A stretch of DNA of 64,000 bases from Sphaerospermopsis torques-reginae ITEP-024 (GCF_019598945.1 NZ_CP080598.1:992001-1056000), one strand, 5' to 3'. Counted from the stretch's first letter, positions 18,122-28,086 are shown. Numbers and translations are program-made. Notes: generated from the sequence alone by a model not told the origin.

Positions 18122-19591
18122 ATGCTCAACAATTTTAGTCAAAGACTGCCAATATTACTATCTTTTTGCTTATTAAATAGTTATAACTTTTCACCTGCGA
18201 TCGCTGTAGATATTTGTGCAGAAAACCTAGCTAAAGGAGAATATAAAATTACTAATAAAATTAGCGGTAAAATTAGCGATCGCGATCATGACTCAGATCG
18301 AGAACGATATCGCAAATATTATGATCAAGATGGATACAGCGGAAGTAATGGCCGTGGGGGTAGAGATGGAAGGAGTGGACAAAACCAAACAATAACCATT
18401 TCACCTGAAAGTACACCCATAAATCTTGACCTCTCAGGCACAAACGGCGAAGATGGGGAAGATGGAGAAAATGCTTCTCGTCCCAGATGTGGTAGAGACT
18501 ACAGAGAAAACGTTAACAGAAATATTCACGCCCCTGATGGTGGTAATGGTGGTACTGGTGGTAAAGGTGGAAATGGGGGAAATGGTGGTTCTCTCACAGT
18601 TTATTACAGCAACTTGGCAGATTTAAAGAAAATTTTTGTCCGTTCTACTGGAGGAGAAAGTGGACGTGGTGGCCGTGGTGGTCAAGGTACAAACGGTTGT
18701 AACTGTCGTCGTCGCAGTTGGGAAGTAAAAACTTGCAAAGGAACTCCCGGTAGTCCTGACCATAAATGTACTAATACAGTTTATCGTTGTTATGACGGTA
18801 GCGATGGGAGTGATGGGAATGATGGCCGGGATGGTAAACGTGGAAGTTTAGGAACTTTAACCATCATTAATAGCAAAGAACCATTAAGAGATGATACACC
18901 AACTCGTAAAGTAGCAATTTCTGAATTAGCAACTCAACAATTTAACCTTTCCAAAAATAAATGGTTACAGCGTCAAGGTGCAGTTTCTTTATTAGCTACT
19001 GGTTCTGTTATTGCTGATGAATATCGAGAATTTGATCGGCGTTTAGAAGGAACTTTTAAATTAATTTGGCAAGAAAAAAAGCCCATAGCGAACTTTGCTG
19101 ATCAAAATGTCACCCTGACTTTAAATGATAATCAACAAATAGAAATTGACTTTCTAGAAAATATGTGGGTTGACGGTAATGCCAAAATTCAGGGTCAATT
19201 AACTGAGTACACTGTTAACTATGCCATTCCTGAAAAAGAAGTTACAAATTTAGCAGTTTCCGAGTTTTCTGGTTCAGGTAAAAATCTAAATTTGAAAATA
19301 GTAGATTTAGCAGGAAGGTCTGATTTAATTAACACTCAATTTAAAATAAAATATCGGGCAAAAGATAGTTTTTCTGGTGCTTTTGATTTCCAAACTTTTT
19401 ATGAAGGGGAAATTCCTGCTAATTTAGTGACTCGTGAATACAATCGTTTTATTCTCGATTTAGGGAAATTGAGAATACCTAATGATGCTCTGAGTTCAGG
19501 TACAGATGTAGATATTGAATTAACTGTAATACGTTCTTTAGGTGGACGTTCTGCACAACAAACTTTAAGATGGCAAAGTACAATTCGCTGA
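18122..19591 (+). CDS. Secreted collagen-like, Gly-rich protein
   Basis: 489 residues. A signal peptide covers about residues 1-28 (hydrophobic LPILLSFCLL, then AIA cleavage). Residues about 60-260 are rich in GXX triplets such as GEDGEDGEN, GNGGTGGKGGNGG and GSDGSDGNDGRDG, interrupted by cysteine-rich patches (CNCRRR and two more Cys pairs). The C-terminal 220 residues are non-repetitive and beta-rich. Collagen-like GXX proteins form stiff rods on cell surfaces. The cysteines suggest disulfide crosslinks in the extracellular space or periplasm. Alone on its strand; no partner genes nearby. Confidence 0.7.
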   Translation: MLNNFSQRLPILLSFCLLNSYNFSPAIAVDICAENLAKGEYKITNKISGKISDRDHDSDRERYRKYYDQDGYSGSNGRGGRDGRSGQNQTITISPESTPINLDLSGTNGEDGEDGENASRPRCGRDYRENVNRNIHAPDGGNGGTGGKGGNGGNGGSLTVYYSNLADLKKIFVRSTGGESGRGGRGGQGTNGCNCRRRSWEVKTCKGTPGSPDHKCTNTVYRCYDGSDGSDGNDGRDGKRGSLGTLTIINSKEPLRDDTPTRKVAISELATQQFNLSKNKWLQRQGAVSLLATGSVIADEYREFDRRLEGTFKLIWQEKKPIANFADQNVTLTLNDNQQIEIDFLENMWVDGNAKIQGQLTEYTVNYAIPEKEVTNLAVSEFSGSGKNLNLKIVDLAGRSDLINTQFKIKYRAKDSFSGAFDFQTFYEGEIPANLVTREYNRFILDLGKLRIPNDALSSGTDVDIELTVIRSLGGRSAQQTLRWQSTIR

Positions 19592-19892
19592 ATTAATTAA
19601 ATGTCTTAAAATCCCAATTTTGAAAAAATAAACCTGTCCACCTCAAAAACTATCGCTCAACTCTCTTACCTTTGTGTCCTTTGCGTCCTTTGCGGTTCAA
19701 TCATATTAAGCGAGGGGTAATTTTTTATTGTTAGATAAAAATAAACTTACACATTTGGGATGCTCCCCAGGGAACAGGGAGGAAAATTTTAGATTTTAGA
19801 TTTTAGATTTTAGATTGGAGATAATAAAAACAATCCAAAATCCAAAATCCAAAATCCAAAATTAATAACTCCTGACTCCTGACTCCTGACAA
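19592..19892. repeat. Repeat-filled gap with long TTTTAGA/CCAAAAT hairpin
   Basis: CCTTTGCGTCCTTTGCGG-type repeat at about 19670-19694. From 19790 to 19862, four TTTTAGA heptamers face four CCAAAAT heptamers across a 13-nt loop. The mismatched A/C positions become U-G wobbles on minus-strand RNA, giving a stem of more than 30 bp. CTCCTGA heptamers follow to 19889. It separates two convergent genes. Confidence 0.75.
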
Positions 19893-20468
19893 TTATTTAC
19901 CCATATTTCGCTTCATTTGTTCTAACTCGTCTTGAGTTTCCCAACGACGAAACTGTTCTTCTAAGTCGTCAAACTTGCTATAATAACTACTAGCTGGAGT
20001 TTGCCAAGCATTGCTTTCTAAACGCTGCTGGTTTTGATCTTTTGCTCTTGCTTTTTGTGCTTCTGCTGCTTTGGCTTGCACTTCTTGACGACGCTGTTGA
20101 ATTTTGCGTAGTAATTCTTGAGATTGGGTAATGCGTTCTTTTAAACCTTGCATTTGTCCCCATTTTTGATTTCCTTCCCGCAAAAGTGCATCTTCTCTTG
20201 CTTGCGCTGGTATGGCTAAATCTTCTCTACCTGCGGCCTTGGCTTTTTGTACGCGGATATGCCAACGTTGTATTTCTTGTGCTGTTTCTAGTATTTCATC
20301 TTGCGATCGCTTTTCCTGTAGTTGTAAATCTGCAATCAATTTTAGTGTATCCTCTTCTTGCTCTCGTAGCTGTTCTGACAGCATTTCTAACTCCAAATGG
20401 GGGTTATTTCGCAAAAATTCTTCTAACCGAGCTTCTAAAAACCGACTTAAATCATCAAATAAACCCAC
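19893..20468 (-). CDS. Coiled-coil protein, TIGR04376-like
   Basis: 191 residues, almost entirely charged heptad-rich helix (about 10-140), e.g. EQLREQEEDTLKLIADLQLQ. A short C-terminal tail has SKFDDLEEQFRRWE, which I associate with the cyanobacterial TIGR04376 family and, loosely, with PspA-like proteins. No membrane segment. Function unknown. Confidence 0.6.
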   Translation of the reverse strand: MGLFDDLSRFLEARLEEFLRNNPHLELEMLSEQLREQEEDTLKLIADLQLQEKRSQDEILETAQEIQRWHIRVQKAKAAGREDLAIPAQAREDALLREGNQKWGQMQGLKERITQSQELLRKIQQRRQEVQAKAAEAQKARAKDQNQQRLESNAWQTPASSYYSKFDDLEEQFRRWETQDELEQMKRNMGK

Positions 20469-20840
20469 TGTGATAACTCCAAATTAAAGTGGTGTGATTA
20501 TCTTATTGTAATAATTATTATCTACAGTGGCATTTACAAAAGCTTTCAGCTTTCAGCTATCAGTAATCAGCTATTCTCTAGAGAGAGATTAATTTAATAA
20601 CAAATATCCTCTCGGTTTGTCAAATTACACCATTGTTAATAAGAGCAATTTACAACCTATTATTGATGGTTTCAGGGTCTTGCTGACTGCTGATTGCTGA
20701 CGGCTGAATGCTGAAGATTAGTTTTACACTTTTATCCTATTTTAATGACAGTTTTCGCTAGTACAGTATCACAGGATTCCTTTTAAACTTAATAAAGATT
20801 ATAGAATTAGGAGTATAGCAGTTACCATAAAATGTAGGAT
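20469..20840. other. Gap with CAGCTTT/GCTGA-type repeats
   Basis: Two short repeat patches: CTTTCAGC-like units near 20545-20570 and GCTGAYTGCTGA-like units near 20682-20712. They are complementary in part. No gene is visible. An AT-rich promoter-like stretch precedes the hicB-like gene. Confidence 0.4.
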
Positions 20841-21035
20841 ATGCGCTATCAAGTCAAGTTGAACAAAATAGATCAAGTTTATGCTATTTGGTGTCCTGCA
20901 TTACCCGGATGCTGGACTGTAGGTGATACAGAACAAGAAGCACTGGAAAAAATCAAAGATGTCATTAAAGACTACTTACAAGGATTTGATGAAGTTGCTA
21001 AAAATGCCGAATTTTATTATATAGATGTGCAGTAA
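20841..21035 (+). CDS. HicB-family antitoxin-like protein (orphan)
   Basis: 64 residues. The pattern YAIWCPALPGCWTVGDTEQEALEKIKDVI is the partial RNase H-like HicB fold, including the conserved LPGC turn. It lacks the C-terminal DNA-binding extension found in longer HicB antitoxins. No hicA-like ORF (small double-stranded-RNA-binding toxin) lies within several hundred bases on either strand, so it is an orphan. A MITE begins 26 bp after its stop codon. Confidence 0.75.
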   Translation: MRYQVKLNKIDQVYAIWCPALPGCWTVGDTEQEALEKIKDVIKDYLQGFDEVAKNAEFYYIDVQ

Positions 21036-21061
21036 TAATTTTAATTGTATTTTCTATTTTA

Positions 21062-21167
21062 ATATCATTTTACTTTGAAGCTGCACATAATTAAGACAAC
21101 TCCAAACTATTGCTATATCTGAATTTTAAGATTTTCAATTCTGTGCAAGCTCAATGAAAATTGATAT
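21062..21167. mobile_element. 106-bp MITE-like element (copy 1)
   Basis: Identical over all 106 bp to 35220-35325. The ends form imperfect inverted repeats of about 30 bp: ATATCATTTTACTTTGAAGC against ATATCAATTTTCATTGAGCT on the other strand. TA dinucleotides near both termini would fit an IS630/Tc1-type TA target duplication, but that is inference. No ORF inside. Confidence 0.8.
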
Positions 21168-21184
21168 AAATCACATTCAATTAC

Positions 21185-22012
21185 CTAGATTGGTGTCACC
21201 CAATAGGTAATACCTCTCACAGTTATCTCCTGTAAACCAAACTTCCGCAAACTCTCTTCATCCCAACCTAAATATGTCCAGTGCGGAACATCATTTTCTA
21301 CTGTCTGAAACCAACCATTTTGCTTTAATGCTTCTCTTTGGGCAGAATTTGATACACTTAAATCCAGTGCTAAACCCCACAAATGTTGTGAAGTTCCTGG
21401 TGGTGCAACTACACCAAGAATTGTAGTTTCTCTTCCTTGTTTTACTCTTTCTAAAGTTTGATTGTTAGTGTATTTTCGCCAAAATCGTAAATTAGTAGCA
21501 TAACTGCGTGTACAATCACCAGAATATCCTGATTTTAAAGGTATATCTATAATATTTCTGGCTTGATTAAAAGCATCTGCGGCTACTTTTTGTAAGTAAC
21601 ATTCTTGTGTACCTTCCACTAGGGTTAATTGTAAATTATCCTGAAAATTTAGGGTTTCTTCTTCGTTGTTTAAAATGACTTTTGATGGTAATTTAATTTC
21701 TGGATTTTGATTAATAAATACCGTACCATAGGCACGAAGTAATATATATTCATAGGTATTAGGTTGAGGAGTATTTGGTATTTGATGTGTAATTGTATCT
21801 AAAAAACGTTGTTGATCATCTAATTCTGGATCGGGAATAAATGGTGTATTTGTAGATGCTGTTTTATTGATGTTATTTCTCATTACAGTATGTTGAATTT
21901 GCTGATAGTAGTTAATATTACTGCTGCCAACTAGGGTAAAAAATAGGAAGATAATGATAGAAATAAATGTTAGTTTTCTGAAGCGGCGTTTGAGTTTAGA
22001 TTGACGTTTCAT
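21185..22012 (-). CDS. VanY-like D-alanyl-D-alanine carboxypeptidase (M15B)
   Basis: 275 residues. An N-terminal membrane anchor (about 14-30, ISIIIFLFFTLVG) is followed by a linker. The catalytic domain has the M15 zinc motif SQHLWGLALDL (SxHxxGxAxD, about 209-219) and the second metal/catalytic motif PHWTYLG (about 242). It should trim D-Ala from peptidoglycan stem peptides in the periplasm. The region SGYSGDCTRSYATNLRFW is also family-like. Single gene, 17 bp from the MITE. Confidence 0.82.
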   Translation of the reverse strand: MKRQSKLKRRFRKLTFISIIIFLFFTLVGSSNINYYQQIQHTVMRNNINKTASTNTPFIPDPELDDQQRFLDTITHQIPNTPQPNTYEYILLRAYGTVFINQNPEIKLPSKVILNNEEETLNFQDNLQLTLVEGTQECYLQKVAADAFNQARNIIDIPLKSGYSGDCTRSYATNLRFWRKYTNNQTLERVKQGRETTILGVVAPPGTSQHLWGLALDLSVSNSAQREALKQNGWFQTVENDVPHWTYLGWDEESLRKFGLQEITVRGITYWVTPI

Positions 22013-22337
22013 TGAAAATCCAATTATGGGAATAACTGCGATTTAATCATATAACAAAATTATAGAAATGTTTGAAATGTGGGAAGATGTGTATTTTTTG
22101 ATTCTATATTATTTAATAGAACACATATTAAAGATATAGCATTTACCAAGCTAGTGAGGTACAGAGTTGTTTAGTCTTAGGGAACAGGGAAAAGGGAACA
22201 GGGAACAGTAAATAAGTTAGGGTGTACCTCATGAGACTGGGAAACGCTATATATACCAAATTTTACTTAAAAAATGTCAAATATAATATATAATAAGGTG
22301 TGAAAAACCCTACTCATAAATCATTTGTGCCGTATAA
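22013..22337. other. Gap with GGGAACA STRR, upstream of the methyltransferase
   Basis: GGGAACA heptamers at about 22180-22208. GAGGTAC and GTACCTC (near 22157 and 22225) flank them as an inverted pair. An AT-rich stretch near 22285 (TATAATATATAATAAG) is a plausible promoter for the methyltransferase. Confidence 0.45.
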
Positions 22338-23510
22338 ATGAAAACACAAGAATTGACAGCCATAGAATTATTTGCTGGTATTGGTGGGTTTCGACTGGGT
22401 TTAGAATATGCCAATATAGAAACTATATGGGCAAATGATATAAATGAATTAAGTTGTAAAGTTTACAAAAGCAACTTTGGTAAAGACTCAATTGTTTTAG
22501 GTGATATTAAAGATATTTCTTTATCAGATATACCTAACCATAATCTTTTAACTGCTGGTTTCCCTTGTCAACCATTTAGCCCTGCTGGTAAAAAACTTGG
22601 TATTAGAGATAGTGTTAGAGGTACTTTATTTGAACGCATTGTAGAAATTATAGATGCCAAAAAACCACAATATTTCTTTTTAGAAAATGTCAAAAGACTG
22701 GTAACAATGGAAAATGGCTCTCATTTCCGAGTTATATTAAATGCGCTATCAGAGTTAGATTATTTGATTGAATGGAGAATTATTAGTCCTATCAGTTTTG
22801 GTATTCCCCAAAATCGAGAAAGAATTTTTATTTTTGGAACTAAGCTAGATTTACCAGATATAAATTCTCATGTCTTAGCAAATAAATCTGTTTTGTTAAA
22901 CCAAGAAGATTTAATTTATTTAGATGATATAGAATCATTAATAGAAAAATATATGTTACCTATAACTGCAAACAAAGGCAAGAATGGTAATTGGGGTATT
23001 GCCTATAAAAATAAGATGTTTACTAGAAATCTATCTATGTTAACAGATATAAAACCCAGAAAAAAACTGAAAGATATTCTGCAAGATGAAGCAATAGTGA
23101 ATCATAGTTTTGACTTTACACAGGATACCTTAGAACGAATTTAAAAAAGTAAGTTTGTTAATCGTTATTGTCAGGGTGTAGAAATATTATATAATCAGGA
23201 AGGTGGTTCAAGATTAGGTTATACAATATTTGGAATTAATGGCATTGCATCAACATTAACCGCTTCCACATCAAGACACTATGAACGTTATAAAGTAGGT
23301 GATAAATTTCGGCGTTTAACTAATATTGAATATGCTAGATTGATGGGTTTTCCTGATGATTGGTGTAGAGAGGCAAGAATTTATGATCAGTATGCTTTAT
23401 TTGGTAATGCGATTGTTCCTGTTTGTGTAGAATGGGTATGTAAGAGAATTGGTAGAAAAAATATTGAATTTGCTCAATCCACTTCTCAACAATTAAGTTT
23501 AGCTATTTAA
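22338..23510 (+). pseudogene. DNA (cytosine-5-)-methyltransferase interrupted by an in-frame TAA
   Basis: Codons 1-268 (22338-23144) hold motif I FAGIGGFRLG, motif IV with catalytic Cys (GFPCQPFSPAG), motif VI (ENV) and motif VIII (QNRERIF). A TAA at 23142-23144 then stops the frame. The same frame continues for 121 more codons with motif IX (RLTNIEYARLMGFPDDW) and motif X (LFGNAIVPVCVEW) to the stop at 23508-23510. A single A-to-T change (AAA to TAA) would explain it. No ATG, GTG or TTG lies in frame after the stop until 23340, inside motif IX, so a clean second cistron is unlikely. Adjacent to a putative endonuclease. Confidence 0.8.
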
Positions 23511-23526
23511 TTGATCATTAGCAAGT

Positions 23527-24186
23527 ATGGAATTATTAACACTTGATTCTTTAAAAACGGCAGCAAGTAACTTTTGTTTAGGACTAAGTACAACAGCAAT
23601 TAAAAATCTGTATGGAGTTACAGATGGTAAAGCTGTGGGAACTTATGTAGAGTCTACCTTTAATCAATACTTATCTAACAGATATAATTACACTCTTGGT
23701 AGTGCCGCATTAGGAATTGATTTTCCTAGTTTAGAAGTTGATTTAAAAGTAATATCAATTCGGCAACCACAGTCTTCATGTCCATTTAGAAATGCCAGTC
23801 AGAAAGTTTATGGACTGGGTTATCATTTGTTAATATTTGCTTATGAAAAATTTGATGATCATACTTCTTGCACTGCTAATTTAAACTTTCAAAATGTTGT
23901 TTTTGTAGATAAAAAGCGTACTGGGGATTATCAGACAACTTATGGCTTACAAGAAATTTTACGCCGTAATGGTAATAAAGATGATGTGATAGCTTTTTTA
24001 GAAGAGCGGAATTTTCCATTAGATGAAATTGGTAGAGAAGCACTAGCAGAAAGAATTTTGCGTGAACGTCCAGAAATGGGTTATCTGACTATTTCTAATG
24101 CTTTACAATGGCGACTGCAATATAGTAGAGTGATTCAAGTTTCTACAACCAGAACAACAACAGGGATAGAAAATCTATTACCATAA
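23527..24186 (+). CDS. Putative type II restriction endonuclease
   Basis: 219 residues, 16 bp after the methyltransferase frame and on the same strand. A PD-(D/E)xK-like core is visible: Glu in GTYVESTF (about 40), then GIDFPSLEVDLKV (about 63-75) giving D...DxK. Gene linkage to a C5 methyltransferase is the main support for a restriction role. I do not recognise the specificity. The sequence is compact and undamaged. Confidence 0.6.
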   Translation: MELLTLDSLKTAASNFCLGLSTTAIKNLYGVTDGKAVGTYVESTFNQYLSNRYNYTLGSAALGIDFPSLEVDLKVISIRQPQSSCPFRNASQKVYGLGYHLLIFAYEKFDDHTSCTANLNFQNVVFVDKKRTGDYQTTYGLQEILRRNGNKDDVIAFLEERNFPLDEIGREALAERILRERPEMGYLTISNALQWRLQYSRVIQVSTTRTTTGIENLLP

Positions 24187-24665
24187 ATGGCAATAAAACT
24201 AAGGACACGAAGGTAAGAAAAAAGAAGAGGATTTTTTTTAAATACTGATTCTGCATTTTTGCAAAATTGTGATGCTCCCGTGCTATTATAGATATAAAGT
24301 ATGATAAGGTATACCGAACTGCATGGGAAGTTATGGCAAGGTTGAAATACCCTGCGCCTGTCAAATAACATTAACAAGAAAATTTATAGATGGGTTTTTA
24401 ATAAAAACCTATCTAAAATAAAGCCCACAACTACCGAATACAGTTGTGGGTTTACAATTTTTAAATTTTTTAATAACGAATCGCAGAGGACGCAGAGAAC
24501 ACAGAGAAAAAAACATGAAAAATCTTGGAGTAGAAAGGAAGTAGGCAAACATCCTGTAAATCCTGAAATCCTGGACATCCTGATTCTGACAATTAACCAA
24601 ATATACGCTAAAATACCCACAGTAACTAACTTTTTTAACTTTTAACTTTTAATTCCTAACTACTT
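24187..24665. other. Gap downstream of the endonuclease with hairpins and repeats
   Basis: Contains a hairpin AGATGGGTTTTT/AAAACCTATCT (24388-24414), a terminator-like stem (listed separately), CGCAGAG-type repeats (24482-24508) and one unit of the ACATCCTG...CCTGGACATCC repeat (about 24550-24592) that is amplified at 49.5-50.5 kb. No gene seen; the stretch 24290-24456 could be a small transcript. Confidence 0.45.
24421..24462. terminator. Rho-independent-type hairpin
   Basis: AAGCCCACAACT (24421-24432) pairs with AGTTGTGGGTTT (24442-24453) and is followed by TACAATTTTT. A similar AAACCCACA/TGTGGGTTT-ACAATT hairpin follows the malic enzyme gene at 52971, so this is a recurrent terminator type here. 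Confidence 0.6.
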
Positions 24666-26603
24666 ATGACCATGCCCAATACCGTAGAATTTCAAGACGC
24701 TTATGATGTGATTGTAGTCGGTGCAGGTCACTCCGGTTGTGAAGCAGCTTTAGCTACCGCCCGTCTTGGTTGTCGCACTCTGCTGTTAACCCTTAACTTA
24801 GATAAAATTGCTTGGCAACCTTGTAACCCCGCAGTTGGTGGACCAGCTAAGTCCCAACTTACCCACGAAGTAGACGCTTTAGGTGGGGAAATAGGGAAAA
24901 TCGCCGATCGCACCTATTTACAAAAACGCATCCTCAACTCTTCTAGAGGTCCAGCAGTGTGGGCGTTACGGGCGCAAACCGATAAACGCGAATATGCAGC
25001 AGTCATGAAAGGAATTGTCGAAAATCAAGAAAATTTGACAATTCGTGAAGGCATGGTTACAGATTTAATCTTAGGAAAAAATGATCAAATTATAGGCGTT
25101 GAAACTTATTTTGGTGTTGCTTTTGAATGTAAAGCCGTAATTTTAACCACTGGTACGTTTTTAGGTGGAAGAATTTGGGTCGGTAACAAGTCTATGGAAG
25201 CTGGCCGCGCAGGAGAATTTGCGGCCGTGGGTTTAACGGAAACCCTTAACCGCTTGGGTTTTGAAACCGGCAGATTAAAAACAGGTACACCTGCAAGAGT
25301 TGATAAGCGTTCCGTTGACTACTCGAAAATGGAACTGCAACCAGGGGATGAAGAAGTTCGCTGGTTTAGTTTTGACCCCACAGCGTGGGTAGAACGGGAA
25401 CAAATCCCCTGTCACATGACAAGAACCACTAAAGAAACCCACAGATTAATCCAAGAAAACTTACACCTATCACCGGTTTATGGTGGTTGGGTTGATGCTA
25501 AGGGTCCCCGTTATTGTCCGAGTATTGAAGATAAAATAGTCCGCTTTGCCGATAAAGAAAGTCATCAAATCTTCATTGAACCAGAAGGACGGGATATACC
25601 AGAATTATACATCCAAGGATTTTCTACGGGGTTACCAGAAAATCTGCAAATCCTGATGTTAAGAAGTCTTCCCGGTTTGGAAAACTGCTTTATGTTGCGT
25701 CCTGCCTATGCTGTAGAGTACGATTATTTACCCGCAACTCAGTGTTATCCCACATTGATGACTAAAAAAGTTGAAGGGTTATTCTGTGCTGGACAAATTA
25801 ACGGTACTACCGGTTATGAAGAAGCTGCTGCACAGGGTTTAGTAGCGGGTGTCAATGCGGCGCGGTTTGTGCGAAATCAGGAAATGATTATTTTCTCCCG
25901 TGAGCAAAGTTACATTGGGACTTTAGTTGATGACCTGTGTACCAAGGATTTGCGTGAACCTTACCGTATGCTTACGAGTCGTTCAGAGTATCGTTTATTG
26001 CTGCGTTCAGATAATGCCGATCAACGGATGACACCGTTAGGACGGGAAATTGGTTTAATTGATGACAGACGGTGGGATTTATTTACGAGAAAGCAAGAGC
26101 AAATTATAGCCGAAAAAGAAAGATTGCATTCGACGAGAATTAAAGAACATGAAGACATAGGGAAGGCGATCGCCCAAGAAACTCAACAAGCGATCAAAGG
26201 TTCAATCACCCTGGCTGACTTGTTGCGTCGTCCGGGAATACACTATATTGATTTAGAAAGATACGCACTAAGTAACACCAGTCTCAACCAAGCAGAAAAA
26301 GAAGGGGCAGAAATAGACATTAAATATGCGGGATATTTAGCCAGACAGCAAAACCAAATTGAGCAAATAGCTCGTCAAGCCAATCGAACATTGCCAGCAG
26401 ATTTGGATTATGTAGGAATTGATACTCTTTCCAAAGAAGCCAGAGAAAAGCTGGCGAAAGTAAAACCTTTGACAATTGGGCAAGCAGCAAGAATTGGTGG
26501 TGTTAATCCTGCGGATATCAATGCTCTGTTAATTTATTTAGAAATCCGTAAAAACAAGGACCAGAATGAGTTTTCCTTATTAGCAGATACAAAAATTCAT
26601 TAA
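24666..26603 (+). CDS. mnmG: tRNA uridine 5-carboxymethylaminomethyl modification enzyme MnmG
   Basis: 645 residues (GidA). The FAD-binding motif [19 protein letters not shown] lies at residues 18-36, followed by [12 protein letters not shown], a strong family signature. The C-terminal helical MnmE-interaction and tRNA-binding domain is complete. With MnmE it modifies U34 of tRNAs. An ATG at 24672 is an equally good start. No mnmE nearby. Confidence 0.95.
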   Translation: MTMPNTVEFQDAYDVIVVGAGHSGCEAALATARLGCRTLLLTLNLDKIAWQPCNPAVGGPAKSQLTHEVDALGGEIGKIADRTYLQKRILNSSRGPAVWALRAQTDKREYAAVMKGIVENQENLTIREGMVTDLILGKNDQIIGVETYFGVAFECKAVILTTGTFLGGRIWVGNKSMEAGRAGEFAAVGLTETLNRLGFETGRLKTGTPARVDKRSVDYSKMELQPGDEEVRWFSFDPTAWVEREQIPCHMTRTTKETHRLIQENLHLSPVYGGWVDAKGPRYCPSIEDKIVRFADKESHQIFIEPEGRDIPELYIQGFSTGLPENLQILMLRSLPGLENCFMLRPAYAVEYDYLPATQCYPTLMTKKVEGLFCAGQINGTTGYEEAAAQGLVAGVNAARFVRNQEMIIFSREQSYIGTLVDDLCTKDLREPYRMLTSRSEYRLLLRSDNADQRMTPLGREIGLIDDRRWDLFTRKQEQIIAEKERLHSTRIKEHEDIGKAIAQETQQAIKGSITLADLLRRPGIHYIDLERYALSNTSLNQAEKEGAEIDIKYAGYLARQQNQIEQIARQANRTLPADLDYVGIDTLSKEAREKLAKVKPLTIGQAARIGGVNPADINALLIYLEIRKNKDQNEFSLLADTKIH

Positions 26604-26703
26604 GGATGGGTATAGTATAGGGTGGGGGATTAGTATGATGGACTACATAGATTTTTGAAGTAAAATTCTGAATCATTTCTAAATCACAGTAGAATTTAAT
26701 ACC

Positions 26704-26736
26704 ACTGCCAAATTACTGCCAAATTACTGCCAAATT
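26704..26736. repeat. ACTGCCAAATT x3 tandem repeat
   Basis: Three perfect 11-bp direct repeats in the leader of the following membrane-protein gene. They are spaced by one helical turn, so they could be binding sites or a replication-slippage repeat. Confidence 0.7.
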
Positions 26737-26817
26737 AAGGTTAGTGGTGTAATTTAAAGAAAGTGATTTCCCGGACATCATTGGGTTTCCTTTCCCTTTC
26801 TAGCAGCCACAAAGAAA

Positions 26818-28086
26818 ATGTCTATGATAACAGAAGCCAGCACCCATCTAATGATTTCTGAAGCACTAGAGGACTTACTCCCCAGTGAAGCCCTGTCGAT
26901 AGAGACTTACGCTGAAGGCTTGATAGATGAACTCTTCACCGATATCGACAACATACTAGATTGTGGTAGAAAAGACTCTGCTAAAACCATCAGAACAGAA
27001 TATGTACCACATAAGCAAACAGTGGCGGTGAAGATGCAAGAAGTTGTGTTGCCACAGACAGTATACCGAGCAACCAAGGCAATTGCACCCATCCAAAAGC
27101 CGCAACCGAGTACACTGGTTTTAAATCCTCCCTCTGTGACTGCTATTAGGAAAAGGAATCAAAAGCACAGCGGTGGATTAGGCAACCTGCTCGTGTTAGG
27201 CTCAACCTTAAGTGTGGGAATGGTGGGCGCAGTCTACCTAGCACAGCCGACATTCTTCACCAATATCACTGCCCAATTTACTCCACATACACTACCAACA
27301 GATCAGGTAAAATCACCAGTACCTGTACAACCAGATCCTCATGGTGAATTAGTTAATTATATGTTGCAGGCTTTGGCAGTGATAGACCAGCAAGGCTCTA
27401 GTAATGATCAAATACCTGTTAAATCTGGGTTACGTGATGTTAATCCCCAGCAAACAGACTCTTTACCTTTGCCCAGTAACCAACCTGTTGGCACTTTACC
27501 CCTACCAGTGGCGGCTAACAATGCCCCACCTGCTCCTAGTCGGGTAACAAATGTGGTAGAGAGAATATATGTCCCTGTTGATCAAGCACCTCCAGCTATA
27601 CGCCCATTACCAGAAGTTTCCCCAATGTCAGCGCAGGTATCACCACCTGAGTTTGTCCAAGATTCCCCCAGTAATGTGCAACAAGCAACCAAGCCCATAC
27701 CAGCAAAAAATTTACCGACAACTGTGAAGCGGGTAGATGCTTCTAAGCTACCAGCTATAGCACCACCAAAACTACCTGCGGCGATCGCAACTGCATCATT
27801 ACCGCAACCAGAAACATTACCAACTACACCCACAACTACACCCACAACTACACCCACAACTACCCAACAGGTGTATTTACCTGCCTATTCAGCCGAGTTG
27901 GAAGGATTGTTAGAGTTAGGTAGCAAATCTGCGGCTTTGTTCAAAATTGATGGTGTGACTCGCCGGATTAACCTGGGAGAAAATATTGGTGCTACTGGTT
28001 GGACTCTAGTAGACGTAAGTAACGGTGAGGCGATTATCCGCCGTAATGGTGAGGTGCGCTCAATTTATGCAGGTCAAAAGTTGTGA
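26818..28086 (+). CDS. Single-pass membrane protein with Pro-rich linker and PilP/GspC-like C-terminal domain
   Basis: 422 residues. Cytoplasmic N-terminus (1-120), one membrane helix (about 121-142, NLLVLGSTLSVGMVGAVYLA), a long Pro/Gln/Val-rich periplasmic linker with TPTTTPTTTPTTT, and a C-terminal beta domain (about 355-422: AALFKIDGVTRRINLGENIG ... GWTLVDVSNGEAIIRRNGEVR). That last domain resembles the homology region of GspC/PilP, which contact secretin pores. No other pilus gene is adjacent. A role in an envelope-spanning machine is an inference. Confidence 0.55.
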   Translation: MSMITEASTHLMISEALEDLLPSEALSIETYAEGLIDELFTDIDNILDCGRKDSAKTIRTEYVPHKQTVAVKMQEVVLPQTVYRATKAIAPIQKPQPSTLVLNPPSVTAIRKRNQKHSGGLGNLLVLGSTLSVGMVGAVYLAQPTFFTNITAQFTPHTLPTDQVKSPVPVQPDPHGELVNYMLQALAVIDQQGSSNDQIPVKSGLRDVNPQQTDSLPLPSNQPVGTLPLPVAANNAPPAPSRVTNVVERIYVPVDQAPPAIRPLPEVSPMSAQVSPPEFVQDSPSNVQQATKPIPAKNLPTTVKRVDASKLPAIAPPKLPAAIATASLPQPETLPTTPTTTPTTTPTTTQQVYLPAYSAELEGLLELGSKSAALFKIDGVTRRINLGENIGATGWTLVDVSNGEAIIRRNGEVRSIYAGQKL

